The translations under genes and the position numbers were made by a program. From Seminavis robusta (Eukaryota > Bacillariophyta > Bacillariophyceae > Naviculales > Naviculaceae), in NCBI GenBank assembly GCA_903772945.1, contig CAICTM010000413.1, positions 1-64,000 of the forward strand: DNA of 64,000 nt. The letters are read 5' to 3'. A model generated the notes under the pieces. It searched no databases, had not been told where the DNA came from, and worked only from the letters and a program-made list of their open reading frames with translations. Positions 56,210-64,000 of this stretch are shown here, one piece after another. The stretch's first letter is position 1. Every line of letters begins with the position of its first letter.

Positions 56210-56929
56210 TTAACTGCTTCCACTTCCACCACTGAAAGGCCACCAAGAACCGCCACTACTGTTGGCATCATTGCCAGTGTCACTTTTAGATGCTTCCGTG
56301 GAAAACGTAGTAGTACCATCCGTCGTCATGAATGGTTCTGACATGGGTGGTTCTGTGGTAGCAGCGGGTGCTTGATCAGAAGATGGTCCCCCTAATAGCG
56401 CACCAAATCCACCACCGCCAGTTGGAAACAACCCGCCGGCAGTAGGTGGCGCCGTGGGGTCATTTGCCGCCATGGCTTTTTCATAATCTTGTGCGGTTGG
56501 TACGGGAGGCGCCATCATCTTGGTAAACATGATTCCCATTCCTTCAATGAGTGCCAACAGCACTCCTCCGACGGCCGCCGCACTGGCCATGGCGCGAGGT
56601 CCGGCTCGCACAGCCAACATGCCACCGGTCGCGGCACCACTGACAATGGAATTCCAGGGATCTTCTTTTTGACGAATGGATGTCAGTGTGCAATCGCAAC
56701 AGGCAAACAATCCTCCCCACACGGCAAATTGACCACCGAGCACGGGAGATCGTGCTTGGACGGCACTCAACGATCCAGCCCATCGCGCTCCGGCAGGAGC
56801 CATTCGAGCACCCTTGACCGAATGCCACACACCACCGCCAATGGCTCCCATACAAAAGGCACCGCCCACATCATCCACAATGCGCCAGGGACATGGCTCG
56901 CGGTCTGCAAATCCAGATTGTCGGGGCAT
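56210..56929 (-). CDS. TIM17: Tim17-family mitochondrial inner-membrane translocase subunit (239 aa)
   Basis: Single exon from ATG. The first ~130 residues match Tim17: [67 protein letters not shown] and [21 protein letters not shown]. It includes the conserved Cys pair and GxxxG-rich membrane segments. Tim17 is a core channel subunit of the TIM23 complex, importing presequence proteins into the matrix. The C-terminal ~90 aa are low-complexity, rich in Ala, Pro, Gly, Ser and Thr, and end in a short WWPF; this tail is longer than in yeast or animals. It is divergent from the GCK-domain gene at 57325 across 395 bases; both are likely mitochondrial. Confidence 0.95.
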   Translation of the reverse strand: MPRQSGFADREPCPWRIVDDVGGAFCMGAIGGGVWHSVKGARMAPAGARWAGSLSAVQARSPVLGGQFAVWGGLFACCDCTLTSIRQKEDPWNSIVSGAATGGMLAVRAGPRAMASAAAVGGVLLALIEGMGIMFTKMMAPPVPTAQDYEKAMAANDPTAPPTAGGLFPTGGGGFGALLGGPSSDQAPAATTEPPMSEPFMTTDGTTTFSTEASKSDTGNDANSSGGSWWPFSGGSGSS

Positions 56930-57324
56930 ATTATTGTCTCAAGAGTACTGTACTGGTGTCTATTGTTGGCTATGCAAAAGATAGATGGAGTGTATTGTTG
57001 TTGTTGTTTTCTCACTTCCAAGTTGGTGGTTTTTTGTGTTTTTGGTTCTGTTGGCTTTTCTCTGTTTCGTTGGCCTTCTCAGAGTCGTCGTTGTATCCTG
57101 TTCTTGCATCCAAAACTCATAACCTTTTCCACTCAGATCTTCATTCGAAAATGCTTTGACTCGAATCTCAATCGAATCGAATCGAATCGAATTGCGAACA
57201 CCACAAAGCAAAAGCTTCGAAGCACACTTCTCGGATGCAAAGGATTTTGCAACAACCTCCACTGAATGCTTGCCCCTTTGGTTTCAGTGGTTGATACTAG
57301 CTAGCTAGTTGAAGCTCAGACAAG
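56930..57324. promoter_or_regulatory. Divergent intergenic region between Tim17 and GCK-domain genes
   Basis: 395 bases holding both promoters. An AATCGAATCGAATCGAATCG microsatellite lies at about 57170-57191 and ACTAGCTAGCTAGT just before the plus-strand gene (57297-57310). Confidence 0.5.
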
Positions 57325-58374
57325 ATGCCTCGGCAACTGCAACTTCTCACCGGGATACCGATACGGTCGCGCTGTCTTTCTGTAGTGGCGTCACGGCATG
57401 CAAGAGAAGCAACAATTTCCAACCGTTTCCTACACCATTATTCAAGCCTATTATTTGGTGGAAGACACTCTGGCTGTCTAATTTGGGTCACTACAATATC
57501 GACTTGCACTACTACTTTATGGTGTCATCATCAAAGGCAAAGACAGTGGACATTCTGTGATGCAAAACAAAGGAAACCACCTACGTTTGGCACTTCTGTG
57601 ACAAGGGGATTTCACGTGTCTAGTACTGCTGCTGGGGCAGCTGGCAATGCGGACGGTAATAATGACATCCCAATAATACTGCGAAAAGAGGAACGAGAAA
57701 ACTGTCCCTACTGTGAAAAGTATTCCAGTGGTCCTTGTGGCAGCCTCTTTCAAACCTGGCTACGCTGTACCGACCAGCACCCAGGAAAGGACCCAAACAA
57801 TCCACAACAAGATTGGCACCTCTCGCAGTGCGGTGATCACGCGCAAGCTCTGGCCGAATGTTTGGAACAGTATCAAGCGTATTATGACAAGCCATTCAAG
57901 CAACAAGAAGAAACTACTAGTAGTACAGAGGAGGATCCAAAAGAAGAGGATGACACTAGTAGAGAGCTCCAGCAAGCATGGGAACGACTCATTCACCAAG
58001 AGCTAAAAGAAATCCCAAGGGCACCATTCCCCAAAACTCATAAACCAGCCGTGGAATTGAGACCCAAAGACAGAATAGCCATGATCATGGTAGACATGAC
58101 AATCCACCAACAAAAATTGAATAGCAACGAAGCTCTTTTGGTCGTCTTTGTAGAGGATGCGGTCACCGGACAGTTGCTCAGTGCTGGGTCAACGGAAGAT
58201 GTATACCCGTATCGACAAAAGGACGGCAGGGAATCTGGGATACTGCAAACTACGTTGCCCCAATCTACCACAAAGATACAGGTTTCAGCCTTGTATGAGG
58301 GAAGCACCAAGGGTGAAAATGACGCAAGGGATCAAGTCATATTTACCTCCACAGTGCAAGTTCCTCCTGGCTAG
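57325..58374 (+). CDS. GCK-domain / twin CX9C protein, probably mitochondrial (349 aa)
   Basis: Single exon from ATG. The first ~100 residues are Arg/Ser/His-rich without acidic residues at the start (MPRQLQLLTGIPIRSRC), compatible with a mitochondrial presequence. Around residues 125-195 lies a GCK domain: CPYCEKYSSGPCGSLFQTWLRC, then QCGDHAQALAECLEQYQAYYD. The two helices carry CX9C spacings (C-GSLFQTWLR-C and C-GDHAQALAE-C), as in proteins oxidised by Mia40 in the intermembrane space. A Glu/Thr-rich linker and a C-terminal beta-rich region (AMIMVDMTIHQQ...VSALYEGS) follow. The last codons run into a CTAGCTAGCTA motif that supplies the TAG stop. The exact function is unknown. Confidence 0.75.
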   Translation: MPRQLQLLTGIPIRSRCLSVVASRHAREATISNRFLHHYSSLLFGGRHSGCLIWVTTISTCTTTLWCHHQRQRQWTFCDAKQRKPPTFGTSVTRGFHVSSTAAGAAGNADGNNDIPIILRKEERENCPYCEKYSSGPCGSLFQTWLRCTDQHPGKDPNNPQQDWHLSQCGDHAQALAECLEQYQAYYDKPFKQQEETTSSTEEDPKEEDDTSRELQQAWERLIHQELKEIPRAPFPKTHKPAVELRPKDRIAMIMVDMTIHQQKLNSNEALLVVFVEDAVTGQLLSAGSTEDVYPYRQKDGRESGILQTTLPQSTTKIQVSALYEGSTKGENDARDQVIFTSTVQVPPG

Positions 58375-58716
58375 CTAGCTAAAATAGTCTAGTAGCTAAG
58401 CTCCTAGAAATTTTGCAAAATGTGCTACGATCAGTGCAGCTTTCATCGTCCGTGTTATCTGCCAGCCGTAGCACCTATGAATCTGTTCGCGTGTCTGCTT
58501 GTATCAGATGAGGTGAGACTCAAGGATTGCTGTTTGTATGTCAAAACTTAACCTTTCGCTGTCGTGTACGGTACTGGTCCTTCTTGCACCACAAGAATGC
58601 ATGACGCCTTTAAGTTATTTTCAAGGTTGTGCGGCTCCGTATTCTTCTTCGTATTCCTTTTAAAAAGGACATCACGGTCAAACCGAGGACCGTTTTGATT
58701 TCATGCGCAGCCACCT
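58375..58716. other. Intergenic between convergent genes
   Basis: About 340 bases of 3' flanks of the GCK-domain and ankyrin genes, starting with GGCTAGCTAGCTAAAATAG. Nothing else is seen. Confidence 0.5.
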
Positions 58717-60747
58717 TCAAAAAACGTCCGGAAACCGAAGGAGATATTCGAAACAAAGCCCAACATCCATAGTACTGCCATTCATGTTGCTGGCAATCTC
58801 CAACGTGTCAATGTCAAACACAGTCGTAGAATCAATCAAGTACCCGAGAACTTCCGTCGGGATGACCTGCTCGCCATTGATCATGACCGATTGTGTCACA
58901 ACCTGAACGGGCAAGAGACCTTTGCTGTTTCGTATCAGGAGCGATTCACGGCATGCGTCCACGAGGAGCTTTACCATCTGATATCCAGGAGTGTCTTGGA
59001 CAGCCGGCTGTTTCGTCGTCCAGTGTGCCGCCCCAAACCGGCCAAACCCAACAACGTAATCATCGCCATCCGCACCCCCTGGTAGTAGTAGTCTCGTACC
59101 ACTCCTTCGTTTCCAGAGAGCTGGACATGCGAGGACGGAAAGCAGCGGCGTATCGGATGACCCACGAGTTGTCTGGCGCATTTGCAACACTTCTCGCGCC
59201 ACGTGCGGTTCTGTTGCGTTCAAGACCTCCTTGAGGCACTCGAATGGAACCGTTGGTGCATAGTGCAAGGGTGTCAATCCTGTAGTCCTCTGGTGCTTGC
59301 GCAGACATGCCCCTAGTAAATGATTCGCACTCAAAGCCGCGACAAGCTTGGTAATGTATCCCAGCGGCAAATCGTGTTGGAGGGCCCCGTGCAGTATCGA
59401 CCCTTCCCTGTCATCGATGGCATCGTGCAGAGGTGTATGAGCCAACAAAAAGTCAAAACAGTTGAGTTGAGCCTCGTCTGTACTGCTTCGAAACTTTTTA
59501 CTTTTGACGGCCACAAACAGTGGCAGTCCACCTCGAAAGCGAATCCGGCTAGGTGAAGGGACACTGAGAGTTTCCGGCGCTGCTTGCGCCAAGACCGTGA
59601 GATTTGGCACTGTCGTTGCCCGGTGTATTGGTAATAAGCCATCGCCATCCGGCGTATGCAGTGTATCAGGGGCGGATTGTAGGAGTAGTTTCAGAATGGC
59701 CGGCCCTCCTCGTTCGGCTGCCAAGTGGATGGGAAGATCTCGCTTTTTGGAACCGTTTTGATGCGGAATTTGGAGCAGATTGGCGGGTCCACTGTCGATG
59801 AGGTGTTTTACAATAGCCTCCCGGACCGCCACCGTTCCAGAACCGTTCGTAGCCATCTCGTGGATTGGCAGCTTTCCATCCGGTTTTGGCATCATGATGG
59901 TTTCCGGTGCCTGTGCAACAAGGATCCGGACGACCTGAATGTGTGCCGGTTTGAGTTGCCCGGCTCTATCAAATCTGGAGACATTAGTTGCGGCATGTAT
60001 TGGTAGTTCACCTTTGTAATCTGCTTTGTAAAGGCTTTCCAATCCTCCCTTCTGTTCCAGTAGCAGTCTGACAATTCCCAGATATCCACATCTCGCAGCC
60101 CAAGAGATTGGAACCCATACTCCCTGAACATTCATTGGATTTTGCAAGACTTCTGGACAAGCTTCCCCCAGCATTTTGACCAATTCGACTTCTCCACTTT
60201 GGACTGAAAGATGAAGTGGATACCATCCCTTTGCCAAAGGAGTTTTGGCTGCCTTTGGATAGGCAGTCAGAACTGCCCTGGCAATCTCAATGGTTTGGTT
60301 TCTGTCTCGTGTAAGCATGAATCTAGCCCACATCAACAAGGAATGAAAGGGAAGTTTTCCACAGTCGTCCGCAATTCGTAGCATTTCTGGATTTGCCTCA
60401 ATGACTTGATGGACGAGATCCAAAGGAGGAGGATGGTCGGTACTGAAGAAGAGTAGATGCAGCGGCAGACGTCCTTTGTTGGCTTTGAAAGATACTGCGT
60501 CAGGATACATCTCCAGTAGCATCCATGCAACATCGAATCTGCCACGCTCCAGTGCGGCATGAAGTGGCAATCCACCCCAAGGTGGTTCCGTGCCTTCCTG
60601 AGGCCCACTTCTCACGCCATAGTTGTACGGTCGATCCTTCTTTGGGTCTACTTGACGAACACTTGCAGGGTTTTCCGTCAGAATCACATTGAAGGCTTCC
60701 AGCGAACTTCTCGTGTCCCATATTGCATCGTGCAGATTGTCGTACAT
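58717..60747 (-). CDS. Ankyrin-repeat protein (676 aa)
   Basis: Single exon from ATG (MYDNLHDAIW). Ankyrin-type repeats fill most of the chain: GGLPLHAALERGRFDVAWML, GRLPLHLLFF, GKLPFHSLLM, GWYPLHLSVQSGEVELVKML, GELPIHAATN, GKLPIHEMAT, RDLPIHLAAERGGPAILKLL, GLLPIHRATT and GLTPLHYAP. They are unusually spaced, with 35-60 residues per repeat, and carry an LP(I/L)H form of the TPLH motif that is common in diatom and other protist ankyrin families. No kinase, channel or other domain is attached, and there is no signal peptide. It is probably a protein-protein interaction scaffold; partner unknown. Confidence 0.88.
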   Translation of the reverse strand: MYDNLHDAIWDTRSSLEAFNVILTENPASVRQVDPKKDRPYNYGVRSGPQEGTEPPWGGLPLHAALERGRFDVAWMLLEMYPDAVSFKANKGRLPLHLLFFSTDHPPPLDLVHQVIEANPEMLRIADDCGKLPFHSLLMWARFMLTRDRNQTIEIARAVLTAYPKAAKTPLAKGWYPLHLSVQSGEVELVKMLGEACPEVLQNPMNVQGVWVPISWAARCGYLGIVRLLLEQKGGLESLYKADYKGELPIHAATNVSRFDRAGQLKPAHIQVVRILVAQAPETIMMPKPDGKLPIHEMATNGSGTVAVREAIVKHLIDSGPANLLQIPHQNGSKKRDLPIHLAAERGGPAILKLLLQSAPDTLHTPDGDGLLPIHRATTVPNLTVLAQAAPETLSVPSPSRIRFRGGLPLFVAVKSKKFRSSTDEAQLNCFDFLLAHTPLHDAIDDREGSILHGALQHDLPLGYITKLVAALSANHLLGACLRKHQRTTGLTPLHYAPTVPFECLKEVLNATEPHVAREVLQMRQTTRGSSDTPLLSVLACPALWKRRSGTRLLLPGGADGDDYVVGFGRFGAAHWTTKQPAVQDTPGYQMVKLLVDACRESLLIRNSKGLLPVQVVTQSVMINGEQVIPTEVLGYLIDSTTVFDIDTLEIASNMNGSTMDVGLCFEYLLRFPDVF

Positions 60748-61491
60748 ATAGATCGTTGCTGCTATGGTGGAATATCAGAGGGATCTCGAACAAAGCAGTA
60801 GCCGTCGTTCAAAAGTGAGTGTTAGTACGACTGTACTAGTGCTGGTACGGTACCAGTATGTACGGCCGTGCCATTGTTTTCGTTGTCATGATGTCTTTGT
60901 TCACGATCGAATTGAGTGACGAGTCATCAGCAAGGCGTCACTCACAGAGGCTGAGAAAAATCGTGGTGTTCCCAAGCCACTCCGCAAACTCTTGGCATCT
61001 CCTAGTTACCCAGAGGATACATGTACAAGGATCCAGGGCCCTATGATTGATGCTTCTATGATTATGAACTACTACTAGCTAGTACAACTACAACTACTAT
61101 AAAGAATGAATCCATGATTTTGGTTGTAAAGATTGTCTACTATGTGTTATACTTCTATGATTATGTATGTTTGGTTGTATTTTTTTTAAAGATTGTAGCA
61201 TAGCATCAACAATGATAGAGGTTGGTTGTCAGGTGTCACGGGTATTAACTTTGGACTTTCGTCACGTGGAGGACGTTCGGACAAGCACTCTGCAATAGAG
61301 GCTGCCTAGCACAGGAACCACAAACCTGGCTACCTTGTATGTGACCCTTCGATTGAACCAACTGTATTCATCTCCGCAAAAATTTGTTGTATAGCCCTGC
61401 ACCCCACCGGATGCTTGCTCATTGTGTATGTATTCATGTGATAGTAATCCCCGCAATCCGTCGTCGTCGCCACCCCAACTTACCTGTTCTC
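60748..61491. other. Intergenic, no gene recognised
   Basis: About 740 bases upstream of the ankyrin gene and downstream of the last gene. It contains GGTACGGTACCAGTATGTACGG (60844-60865), an ACTACTAGCTAGTACAACTACAACTACTATAA stretch (about 61070-61101) and a T-run. No coding frame or RNA gene is supported. Confidence 0.5.
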
Positions 61492-63306
61492 CTAGACTGG
61501 AATGTACCGGTCAGGCTTTCTTACTCGCCGCCCAGAACGACTTGTTGTCTGAACTGTTGTTTGCTGCTGTGTGTCCGTCACAGGTCTTGTTGTTGTCGTC
61601 TTGTTGCCCTTCGTCTTTGGCTTCTTGCCCTTCGCCTTTGGCTTTGTCGACTTTTTGCCCTTCGCCGTTGGCTTTGTCGACTTCTTGGCCACGGTGCGTC
61701 TACGTTTATCATTTCTAGGTTGTTCTGCCACCCGCCGCGGCTTTGTCTTGATTTGCTCTGCAATTCTCTGAGATGCAATCGCCGCCATGCGTCTCTTTGA
61801 CCGCCGCAATGTTGATTGTGCTGTGTCCACATTGTCCTCCTCGTCGACTCGTTCGTCGACCAGTGGTTCGTCAGCATCAACTTGTTGTTGTTCTTCGACC
61901 AGTGGTTCTTCACCTACCACTTGGCCAATCACGAATTCATAATCCGTATTGTCTGAGGCAATGCCTGCCTCCAATTGTAGTGTCTTGTGTCGCCACATGA
62001 ATTCCTTGACAAGGTCTCCGCCATCCTTCATCAATGCCGCGAGCAAGTCGTTGGGTACCCTTCCAAGTAGCACACCATTCATCATTCGCATCTCCAATAC
62101 AAATGGTTGTTGTCCATGCACACTAATCTTGAAACGTTTCACATGCCACTTTTGAACGTATGGGAAAACTGCTGTGCATGTTGGAACCACCGCTGCTTCA
62201 CATGTGATTGTGGCATCGGATGCCATCTTGTTGTCGTCGACGGTTGAGACTTTTTCTATTGCCTCGATGTCTTTAGTTGTTGTTGGTTGTTGATCTACTT
62301 CTACTGGTGCTGCATCTTCCATGCAGACATCCTTGACCTTGCGATAGACAAATCGTCGTTTGGCAATCTGTTCTCGCGTATTCAAGGTGCAAATTTCGTC
62401 GTCAGCATTGCGCTGAATTCCTCCGTGATGCAAGTGGCACATGGCGAGTTCGAACATGTAAGGGTTCTTTTCGTTGACCATGAACCAGTGGGCGACTTGC
62501 TTGTCATTTCCTTTCTTCGCCTGGATGAAACGAACAAGTCCCTCGAGGTCTTGATGCACGGCATCAATTTGAATGTACAGTTTGGCGTGTTTTAGGTACA
62601 CTTTGTCGCTTTGGAACCATAGGTTGTTGGTGATCCATTTGGCCACTTGTTGGTATCCGTACTCTTGAATCAACTGCACGAGATCCAATACGCGTTCGTG
62701 GGGTGTGGGTGTGCCGACGGAAATGAATTGTTGTTGGGCTTCGTGCCAGAATTCGTATCGGGCCTGTGGCTCATGTTTCTTCATGTCTCGATAGACACGA
62801 CGGTTCTCAGCTTGTTCGCTCTCGTCAGAAGAGTACCCCACTACAGTGTTGACGGGAGCAAAGGATAAACGGTTTCCATTGCTCCGTTCGGTGTCTTTAC
62901 CGTAATGGGTCCTCCAGCGAGCGTTGGCTGATTGACTGGGTTGGATGCGACAGCCTTTGGGCTGGTGCTGGTTGTATTTGTCGTATCCGTAGTGACCATG
63001 CTGATCCGCAGGAACCAGGGAAAGGTCGTAGGCACCTAGGTAGCGACCGCGCTGCTGGAACTCCACATCAGGATTCGTTCCATTCGTGTGCAACAGTGCC
63101 GCGGTTTCGACGAATGTCTTGTCCAACTCGTCCAGTTGGAATGTTGGGACTTCCTCTGCCGCAGGAACATCCTTGTCGTTGTCGTTGTTGTTGCCCGTCA
63201 TCTCCTTGGCGACCTGGAGAACGGGGGTCTTCATGGTGTTGCTGTTGTTGTTGTAGGTGGTCCATGACCACGAGAGCAGCTTGATGATAGAAGAAGAGAA
63301 CTTCAT
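61492..63306 (-). CDS. Unknown protein with basic Lys/Thr-rich C-terminal tail (604 aa)
   Basis: Single open frame; the start chosen is the ATG at 63306 (MKFSSSIIKLL, good AAA context). An in-frame ATG at 63477 (MGCHHDELTF) would add 57 residues. The first ~420 residues look globular, with HERVLDLVQLIQEYGYQQVAKWITNN, QVAHWFMVNEKNPYMFELAM and KWHVKRFKISVHGQQPFVLE, but match no family I recognise. A Glu/Asp-rich stretch follows, then a basic tail of repeats like KSTKPTAKGKK / KSTKPKAKGKK / KPKTKGNK. The end is SGRRVRKPDRYIPV. The tail suggests nuclear localisation and nucleic-acid binding. A similar RVRKPxR ending occurs in some mobile-element proteins, but no integrase, reverse transcriptase or transposase core is visible. 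Confidence 0.6.
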   Translation of the reverse strand: MKFSSSIIKLLSWSWTTYNNNSNTMKTPVLQVAKEMTGNNNDNDKDVPAAEEVPTFQLDELDKTFVETAALLHTNGTNPDVEFQQRGRYLGAYDLSLVPADQHGHYGYDKYNQHQPKGCRIQPSQSANARWRTHYGKDTERSNGNRLSFAPVNTVVGYSSDESEQAENRRVYRDMKKHEPQARYEFWHEAQQQFISVGTPTPHERVLDLVQLIQEYGYQQVAKWITNNLWFQSDKVYLKHAKLYIQIDAVHQDLEGLVRFIQAKKGNDKQVAHWFMVNEKNPYMFELAMCHLHHGGIQRNADDEICTLNTREQIAKRRFVYRKVKDVCMEDAAPVEVDQQPTTTKDIEAIEKVSTVDDNKMASDATITCEAAVVPTCTAVFPYVQKWHVKRFKISVHGQQPFVLEMRMMNGVLLGRVPNDLLAALMKDGGDLVKEFMWRHKTLQLEAGIASDNTDYEFVIGQVVGEEPLVEEQQQVDADEPLVDERVDEEDNVDTAQSTLRRSKRRMAAIASQRIAEQIKTKPRRVAEQPRNDKRRRTVAKKSTKPTAKGKKSTKPKAKGKKPKTKGNKTTTTRPVTDTQQQTTVQTTSRSGRRVRKPDRYIPV

Positions 63307-64000
63307 TTTGCAATTGATAGGTATTGAATAGAAGATTGATAGGAAAGGTAATTGAAAGTAGGGGGGTTGATCTGGCCTAGGCTTATCAACAATCGCAAAT
63401 CTTCCTTGTTCGGTTGGGTATGCAACTCTAGCAATCCGGTTGAACAAAAAAGTGAGCTCATCATGGTGACATCCCATTTTCAAACCATTTTTCAGCTGAC
63501 AGATTCTGCCAGATGTTGGGATGACAGATTCTGCCAGATGAAACACGACACATGATGAGACGAGACTGAGCCACTGATGAGCACCAACCCAACAACACAG
63601 AGTAGTCTTGATGATGATACCGGTACCAGTACGGTAGCTAGACGCTCCATTATTGTTGTTGTCCGCTCTGTCAACGGGGCGACGATGACGCTTGCTGTTG
63701 CGGAGCTTCGGAACCGTGCTGCGGAGTGACCTCCTTGCTTGTTGACACGAACTTGGACTTCCATGATTCGATTCGATTAGATTCGAATCGAATCATTATC
63801 GAATTGAGTCGAATTGAATTGAATCGTGTCGAATGGTGAATCGAATCGAATCGATCAACGCACTCCCAAGCATGGTTGCTCTTGGCAAAAAGAGGCTCAT
63901 CACAAAAACAAACACAGGCAAACAATCAACAACACAAACAAAACAAAACAAAACAAAACACTGCTACTTGAGTTCAACAGCATCATGACTGCCACCAAGA
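63307..64000. other. 5' flank with TTCGA and AAAAC microsatellites
   Basis: About 690 bases. A GACAGATTCTGCCAGATG duplication lies at 63497-63514 and 63524-63541. A degenerate TTCGA/ATTCG array runs from about 63766 to 63860, and an AAAAC repeat from about 63935 to 63961. No gene is supported to the window edge. Confidence 0.6.

Overview
The window looks like nuclear DNA of a diatom, probably a raphid pennate; the genus cannot be fixed. Reasons: compact genes with many short GT-AG introns, 5' ends of plastid proteins that carry a signal peptide followed by an aromatic residue (ChlH, RlmN-like, a 242-aa membrane protein), a plastid magnesium-chelatase H subunit, a family of calcium-dependent protein kinases (CDPKs), and a cysteine-rich protein type I know mainly from diatoms. 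Exon boundaries below were read by hand from splice motifs and frame continuity and should be good to a few bases.

Layout. 1-4,234: a strongly T/G-biased low-complexity block, then a pogo-like DDE transposase frame. 4,235-19,896: dense host genes: an unknown protein, a 2-oxoglutarate oxygenase, a tail-anchored protein, the inositol pyrophosphate kinase PPIP5K (13 exons), two convergent CDPKs and a plastid-type membrane protein. 20,258-24,688: a repeat block (direct repeats, and an inverted-repeat-flanked tandem array) and a 3.7-kb Kolobok-type DNA transposon with TTAA ends and an open 850-codon transposase. 24,898-42,331: ChlH, a PPM1G-like PP2C phosphatase divergent from a third CDPK, ERCC1, a RING E3 ligase, and a plastid RlmN-like methyltransferase. 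43,338-46,266: a decayed Crypton-like tyrosine recombinase, a 25-base assembly gap and a partial gene of an uncharacterised family. 46,688-47,734: a UbiA-like membrane protein. 47,735-53,385: gene-poor DNA with a hairpin, a ~150-bp satellite of six units and a pair of related hairpin repeats. 53,386-63,306: a Sec14-like protein, a Sep15 homologue lacking the redox motif, a Tim17-family subunit, a GCK/twin-CX9C protein, an ankyrin protein and an unknown basic protein.

Themes. Signalling dominates: three CDPKs with a lengthened segment between the glycine loop and the catalytic lysine, a PP2C phosphatase and an inositol pyrophosphate kinase lie within 30 kb. Several gene pairs share short divergent promoters (oxygenase/unknown, CDPK/PPIP5K, PP2C/CDPK, ERCC1/RING). 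Very small exons (8-27 nt) recur in the kinases and PPIP5K. Intergenic DNA is rich in CTAGCTAG- and GGTACCGGTACC-like palindromes and in TTCGA microsatellites.
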